DNA from: DASPKM01 sp036402175
GTDB lineage: Bacteria > Bacteroidota > Bacteroidia > Chitinophagales > Chitinophagaceae
Assembly: GCA_036402175.1 (NCBI GenBank)
Contig: DASWTK010000144.1
Location: forward strand, 1 to 28,474
DNA length: 28,474 nt
Direction of reading: 5' to 3'
Shown here: piece by piece, positions 23,928-28,474 of the stretch
Layout: each line of letters opens with the position of its first letter
Numbering within the stretch: position 1 is the first letter of the stretch
Translations under genes and position numbers: made by a program
Notes under the pieces: model-generated
The model's input: only the letters and a program-made list of their open reading frames with translations
Databases searched by the model: none
Told to the model about the DNA's origin: nothing

Positions 23928-26414
23928 GTGATCTATTCCATCAAACATATCGCGGCGGCCACGGGTGGTGAACTGATTCAGTTTCATCACGATGAAAATA
24001 TTGAGCACCTTGTCACCGACAGCCGGAGGCTCATCTTTCCTGCCACTTCTTTATTCTTCGCTTTAAAAGGGCCGAGAAGAGACGGACACCTGTTTATCAA
24101 AGAGCTGTATGCAATGGGAGTAAGGAATTTCATTGTCAGTACAGCCATTGAAACAGAAGGGCTTTCCGGCGCGAATTTCATTCTGGTAAAAGATACCATT
24201 ATTGCGCTTCAGCAGCTTGCCGCCATGCACCGTAATCATTTTTCACTACCGGTGATCGGCATTACAGGAAGCAATGGAAAAACGATCGTAAAAGAATGGC
24301 TCAACCAGTTGCTGCTTGAGCGGTATAATATTGTAAGAAGTCCTAAAAGCTACAACTCACAACTTGGTGTTCCATTAAGCGTGTGGCAATTACATGCACA
24401 GCACAATCTCGCGATTTTTGAAGCAGGAATTTCGCGGCCGGGAGAAATGGAACGACTTGAAAATATCATCAGGCCATCAATCGGCATACTAACGAACATC
24501 GGCGAAGCGCATGGTGAAGGATTTTCAGATCACCGGCACAAAGCGCTTGAAAAATGCGCCCTTTTCAAAAACTGCGATCGGATAGTTTACAGCAGGGATG
24601 TTACGCTTCCTTTCATTGATCCGGAAGGAGAGGACGGTCATCTTTTCAAAGAGGATGTGGTTTTCTTTTCGTGGAGCCGTACCGCGCCTGCAACGCTGCA
24701 GGTGTTGAAGGAAGAAAGGACAAAAGAGAATACTAAGGTCACTATTCAATACAATAATGAAAGCGCAGATATACTGATCCCGTTCACCGATCACGCGTCG
24801 GTGGATAATGCGCTAACCTGCTGTTGTGTTCTGCTGATGCTGGAAATTCCGATGAAGGAGATCCAGGCCGGCATGCTTCAGCTGCATGCGGTATCAATGC
24901 GTTTGGAATTAAAAAAGGGCATGAATAATTGTTCGATCGTGAATGACAGTTACAGTGCCGATATCAGCTCGCTAAGGATAGCGCTCGACTTCATGGCGCA
25001 GCAGCAGCAGCAGACAAAAAAGACGGTGATCCTTTCAGATTTTCTGCAAAGCGGAATGCAGGAAGCTGAAATGTACAAAGCCATTGCAGGCGCATTGCAG
25101 CAATACGGAATCGACCGGTTGGTGGGCGTTGGACCCGTGATCGGCGCGCACGAACCGGAATTAAGCAAGGTTGTAAAACATGCTTTTTTTTACAGCAATA
25201 CCGATGAACTGCGGAGAGAATTGCCGCATCTGCACTTCAAAGACGAAGTGATCTTACTGAAAGGCGCACGTGTTTTTGAATTTGAAAAGATTGTTCAGCT
25301 GCTGGAGGAAAAAGTTCATGGAACGGTGCTGGAGATCGACCTCAATGCTCTTGCGGCGAACCTGAAAACTTATCAGCAAATGCTGAATCCGGGAACAAGG
25401 ATGATGGCCATGGTAAAAGCATTTGCGTACGGCAGCGGTACGTATGAAATTGCCAATGCGTTGCAGTTTCATAAAGTAGATTACCTGGGAGTGGCTTATA
25501 CAGATGAAGGAGTGGAATTGAGGAAGGCGGGAATTACAATCCCGATAATGGTGATGAACGTGGAAGATGTGGCTTTCGACAGCTTACTGCAATACAACCT
25601 TGAACCGGTGATATACGATTTTATTTTACTGAACCAGTTGCAGACCTATCTCCGGGGTGAAGGACTCAGCAGAATTCCTGTACATATTGAAATAGAAACC
25701 GGGATGAATCGTTTAGGTTTCGCAGCAGAGGATGTGGAAACGCTTGCGGGCCAGTTGCAGAACGACTTATTGGTAATAAAGAGCGTGTTCAGTCACCTGG
25801 CAGCCAGTGAAGACCCGCAGCACGACCAGTTTTCATTACACCAGGTTAAGTTGTATACACAGGCCTGTGATATCCTGAAGGAAGAAATTGGTTACCCGTT
25901 CATGCGGCATATTGCCAATACGGCGGCGATCCATCGAAAACCGGGCTGGCAGTTTGATATGGTACGACTTGGAATTGGCATGTACGGAATTGACAGCGCT
26001 GTTGACCGCGACCTTGACCTGCATGAGGTTTCGACGCTTAAATCAACCATTGCCCAGATCAAATACATAAGGGAAGGTGAAACGGTTAGTTATGGCAGAA
26101 TGGGGATAGCGGAAAATGACAAAGTGATTGCGACGGTCAGGGTTGGATATGCCGATGGGTACCCGCGTAACCTGAGCAATGGCGCGGGAAAAATGTGGGT
26201 CAATGGCAAACTTGCGCCGGTGATTGGAATTATCTGCATGGACATGACCATGATAGATATTACGGGCATACCGGATGTGAGCGAAGGAGATGAAGTAATA
26301 GTGTTTGGAAAAGGACTTCCGGTAAAGGAAGTAGCGGCCTGGGCCAATACAATTCCATACGAAATTCTTACCGGGATTTCGCATCGGGTAAGGCGGGTGT
26401 ATTATCAGGATTAA
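23928..26414 (+). CDS. murF-alr: bifunctional UDP-N-acetylmuramoyl-tripeptide:D-Ala-D-Ala ligase / alanine racemase
   Basis: An 828-residue fusion starting at GTG. Residues 1 to about 455 are MurF: the ATP-binding GITGSNGKT is at 111-119, followed by the Mur-ligase stretch SPKSYNSQLGVPLSVW and EAGISRPGEM; it attaches D-Ala-D-Ala to the peptidoglycan precursor. Residues about 464-828 are a full alanine racemase: it opens LEIDLNALAANLKTY, PLP Lys497 sits in MVKAFAYGSG, the opposing catalytic Tyr722 in VSYGR, and RVGYADGYPR and GIICMDMTMIDIT follow. It makes D-alanine from L-alanine. The fusion couples supply and use of D-Ala and is characteristic of Bacteroidota. The DNA is continuous with no frameshift at the junction. 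A (CAG) run gives a short Gln tract near residue 360 in the MurF part. Confidence 0.96.
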   Translation: MIYSIKHIAAATGGELIQFHHDENIEHLVTDSRRLIFPATSLFFALKGPRRDGHLFIKELYAMGVRNFIVSTAIETEGLSGANFILVKDTIIALQQLAAMHRNHFSLPVIGITGSNGKTIVKEWLNQLLLERYNIVRSPKSYNSQLGVPLSVWQLHAQHNLAIFEAGISRPGEMERLENIIRPSIGILTNIGEAHGEGFSDHRHKALEKCALFKNCDRIVYSRDVTLPFIDPEGEDGHLFKEDVVFFSWSRTAPATLQVLKEERTKENTKVTIQYNNESADILIPFTDHASVDNALTCCCVLLMLEIPMKEIQAGMLQLHAVSMRLELKKGMNNCSIVNDSYSADISSLRIALDFMAQQQQQTKKTVILSDFLQSGMQEAEMYKAIAGALQQYGIDRLVGVGPVIGAHEPELSKVVKHAFFYSNTDELRRELPHLHFKDEVILLKGARVFEFEKIVQLLEEKVHGTVLEIDLNALAANLKTYQQMLNPGTRMMAMVKAFAYGSGTYEIANALQFHKVDYLGVAYTDEGVELRKAGITIPIMVMNVEDVAFDSLLQYNLEPVIYDFILLNQLQTYLRGEGLSRIPVHIEIETGMNRLGFAAEDVETLAGQLQNDLLVIKSVFSHLAASEDPQHDQFSLHQVKLYTQACDILKEEIGYPFMRHIANTAAIHRKPGWQFDMVRLGIGMYGIDSAVDRDLDLHEVSTLKSTIAQIKYIREGETVSYGRMGIAENDKVIATVRVGYADGYPRNLSNGAGKMWVNGKLAPVIGIICMDMTMIDITGIPDVSEGDEVIVFGKGLPVKEVAAWANTIPYEILTGISHRVRRVYYQD

Positions 26415-26448
26415 TCCTTATTAACAGCCAACTTCACCCGTATTCACA

Positions 26449-26456
26449 TATATTTG
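26449..26456 (+). promoter_or_regulatory. -7 element before lspA
   Basis: TATATTTG is an exact TAnnTTTG match 19 bp before the GTG start of lspA. No good -33 element is seen. Confidence 0.4.
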
Positions 26457-26475
26457 TTGACTTAAAAATTCCGTA

Positions 26476-27153
26476 GTGAAGGCGCGTACAATTGTACTGA
26501 TTATCTTACTGATACTGATTGCTGACCAGGCCTTGAAATTTTGGGTTAAGACCAATATGTATTACCAGGAGCAGATCTCAATGGCCGGTAGCTGGGCAAG
26601 GCTGTATTTCATAGAAAATGAGGGAATGGCCTGGGGTTGGAAATTCGGCGGGGAATGGGGTAAGATGATCCTGACCCTTTTCCGTTTAGTGGCAGTGATC
26701 TTTGGTGTATTTTATATCAAGGGTATTCTGAAGAAGGATTTTCACCGGGGATTTCTGGTTTGTGTGGCGTTGATTTTCGCGGGAGCCCTTGGAAATCTGC
26801 TGGATAGCATGTTTTATGGACTGATTTTCACCGAAAGCAATGACGGTCTGCCAATTGCCACACTGGTATCGCCCGGATCGGGTTACGCAGGTTTTCTGCA
26901 CGGAAGGGTAGTTGACATGCTCTATTTTCCATTGATCGAAGACGCGGTACTCCCATCCTGGGTTCCTTTCTGGGGCGGGGAGCGTATTACTTTCTTTTCC
27001 CATATTTTCAATATTGCCGATGCATCCATTTCTGTTGGTGTGATTGGAATTCTGCTTTTCCAGAAACGTTTTTTCAAAAAGAGTCCTGAGAAAGAATCTC
27101 ACCCAACCGTAGAGACCAGTACACCCGTAAATGATACCGTCCAGGTATTATGA
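26476..27153 (+). CDS. lspA: lipoprotein signal peptidase (signal peptidase II)
   Basis: A 225-residue membrane protease with a GTG start that cleaves the signal of prolipoproteins before the lipidated cysteine. Four spans are visible (about 5-22, 65-82, 93-115, 178-197). The catalytic aspartates are Asp147 in GRVVDMLYF and Asp182 in FNIADASISVG; the GALGNLLD motif (103-110) precedes them. It is longer than the usual 160-170 residues: an insert of about 25 residues (about 116-141) separates GNLLD from GRVVD, a second (about 152-172) precedes FNIAD, and there is a hydrophilic tail after 200. A lipoprotein gene begins 37 bp downstream. Confidence 0.95.
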   Translation: MKARTIVLIILLILIADQALKFWVKTNMYYQEQISMAGSWARLYFIENEGMAWGWKFGGEWGKMILTLFRLVAVIFGVFYIKGILKKDFHRGFLVCVALIFAGALGNLLDSMFYGLIFTESNDGLPIATLVSPGSGYAGFLHGRVVDMLYFPLIEDAVLPSWVPFWGGERITFFSHIFNIADASISVGVIGILLFQKRFFKKSPEKESHPTVETSTPVNDTVQVL

Positions 27154-27190
27154 TCCGGTATGGTCGAACAAAAAAACTCAACTGATCTGT

Positions 27191-28474
27191 ATGAAATCAC
27201 TCCGTCTCTTACTGGTGCTTTTAAGCCCTATGTTATTTTTTGCCTGCTCAAAGGAAAAGAGCTTTGAAGCCGGCTCAGGTACCACCATCAATTCTCAGTG
27301 GGAGTTCACTGAAGGTTCCAGGCTTTTCAAAGGCCCTGTTGATACCGCATTCCTCACCAGGATTTCCAATGTAAATTCATTGATAGTAGAAGGTACGTCG
27401 GACGACGGCACCGGTTTGCTTACCATTGCGGTAATTGGAATTAATACATCCTCCCCCGGCGTTTATAAAAGTCCTGCTGTAGTTTTTGACTACAGTAATA
27501 ACCAGGGGTCAATTTATCAAAACGATATCACTGCAGTTGATCAGTTCACAGTAGAGATCACCAAAATAGACAGCGCAGGGGTAACGGGCACTTTCAGTGG
27601 CCAGGCAAAAGACACAAACGGCGTATTGAAACCCATCACCAGCGGTAAATTCTCCGCCAAATTCGGCGCTTCAGTCATTCCACCGGGAACCGCGCAGATG
27701 ACCTTCTGGAGCAAGAGCAGTTGCAGTGCAGGGGGAAATATAAATGTAACGCTGACCAACAGTCAGACGGGAAGTATAAGTTCCTTCACTGCCACAGCAC
27801 CAGCTTGCGGCGCCGCGGGCACAGCTTCGTTCAACGTACCACCGGGAACGTACGGATGGCTGGCAAAATGCGGCACCGATTCTACTGCGGGGGTTATTAC
27901 ACTTGCGGCCAATCAGTGTGTGAAACAGGAAGTAGTTCTTGGCAGCGCAACGCCAACGGGAGAAGCAACATTCTGGGCTAAATCCAGTTGTACAGCCGGA
28001 GGCAATATTACCGTGAAACTCAGCAATAATCAGACTGGCACTATTACCAGCTTTAATGCAACAGCACCTGCTTCGTGCACGGCTGCCGGTAATGCCAACT
28101 TTAATTTGCCAGCGGGTTCCTATACATGGGTTGCGAAATGCGGCACAGATTCAATAACTGGTAATCTGAATCTCGTTGCTTCGCAGTGCGCGAAGGTTGA
28201 GGTTCAGTTTCCAACAGGAACCGCGGCACAGTACGCGCTCGTTAGTGCAGGAGGTAATTGTTCAAACATACAGGTGAACGGCACCTACATCGCAGGCAAG
28301 CCGCTCGGACCTGATACCAATACAGTGGTCGTTCAGGTGAATGTCACTACCATAGGGTCTTATACAATTTCAACAAACAATGTCAACGGTTATTCATTCT
28401 CGGCCAGCGGTTCATTCACAACTACCGGTGTGCAGAATGTAACGCTGAAAGGCGCGGGAACGCCAACCGCCGCC
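27191..28474 (+). CDS. lipoprotein with tandem cysteine-bearing repeats, 3' end missing
   Basis: An open frame of 428 codons from the ATG at 27191 to the window edge. The signal ends LFFACSKEK, so Cys19 is the likely lipidated residue. Residues 20 to about 165 form a beta-rich domain (SQWEFTEGSRLFKGPVDTA, then GLLTIAVIG), resembling small lipoproteins of Bacteroidota. Two tandem repeats with a period of 89 residues follow: TFWSKSSCSAGGNINVTL (171 onward) and TFWAKSSCTAGGNITVKL (260 onward). Each has an S-x-F-x-A-T-A-P-A block, a PPGTYGWLAKCGTD-type hairpin and a Q-C near its end. A third, different domain starts near 345 (AQYALVSAGGNCSN) and continues past the edge. Likely a surface or periplasmic binding or adhesion protein; no enzyme motif seen. 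Confidence 0.85.
   Translation, partial: MKSLRLLLVLLSPMLFFACSKEKSFEAGSGTTINSQWEFTEGSRLFKGPVDTAFLTRISNVNSLIVEGTSDDGTGLLTIAVIGINTSSPGVYKSPAVVFDYSNNQGSIYQNDITAVDQFTVEITKIDSAGVTGTFSGQAKDTNGVLKPITSGKFSAKFGASVIPPGTAQMTFWSKSSCSAGGNINVTLTNSQTGSISSFTATAPACGAAGTASFNVPPGTYGWLAKCGTDSTAGVITLAANQCVKQEVVLGSATPTGEATFWAKSSCTAGGNITVKLSNNQTGTITSFNATAPASCTAAGNANFNLPAGSYTWVAKCGTDSITGNLNLVASQCAKVEVQFPTGTAAQYALVSAGGNCSNIQVNGTYIAGKPLGPDTNTVVVQVNVTTIGSYTISTNNVNGYSFSASGSFTTTGVQNVTLKGAGTPTAA

Noticed and set aside
24999..25016. CAG run in murF as a phase-variation repeat
   Set aside because: The unit is three bases, so length changes keep the frame, and the run is short.

Overview
The window looks like a chromosomal housekeeping segment of a Bacteroidota bacterium, most likely of the Chitinophagaceae/Sphingobacteriales kind. 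The evidence is: a MurF-alanine racemase fusion gene, gliding genes gldF and gldG, a very large secreted protein with a type IX secretion (T9SS) C-terminal sorting domain, Bacteroidota-type promoter cores (TTTG ... TAnnTTTG) before several genes, and few visible Shine-Dalgarno sequences. Composition is even throughout. I see no prophage, transposase, CRISPR array, rRNA or tRNA.

Layout. 1-997 (-) is a di-haem cytochrome c peroxidase lipoprotein cut by the left edge. 1046-4884 holds translation and nucleotide quality-control genes: arfB (-), then dtd, a MazG-like pyrophosphohydrolase, a YihY/BrkB membrane protein and glycyl-tRNA synthetase (+). 4996-9757 has a small membrane/coiled-coil protein (+) meeting, stop to stop, a minus-strand group: a ferredoxin-NADP reductase-like flavoprotein, a small lipoprotein with its own terminator, and a 1012-residue Asp-box (BNR) T9SS substrate. 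9958-13872 is mfd, a strange AT-rich palindrome, and a DUF4870 protein, followed by a convergent GNAT acetyltransferase. 14494-16916 is acpP-fabF-rnc. 16995-17396 (-) is methylmalonyl-CoA epimerase. 17550-19575 is the iron-sulfur operon iscS-iscU-iscA with a clear terminator, followed by a 101-residue unknown.

19973-20484 is the only long gene-free stretch. It holds a composite repeat (two diverged copies of an about 79-bp unit plus a long nested stem) and, next to it, a candidate minus-strand small RNA with a well-spaced promoter and a strong intrinsic terminator. I consider these, with the AT-rich palindrome after mfd, the least explained parts of the window.

20485-28474 is gldF-gldG, a TerC-family membrane protein, murF-alr, lspA, and a lipoprotein with tandem cysteine-bearing repeats cut by the right edge. 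Several genes fit together functionally: gldFG belong to the gliding/T9SS lifestyle and the 1012-residue protein is a T9SS cargo; lspA processes lipoproteins of the kind encoded at 1-997, 6141-6653 and 27191-28474; murF-alr makes and attaches D-Ala-D-Ala; acpP-fabF supply fatty acids. All assignments come from reading motifs by eye, without database searches.
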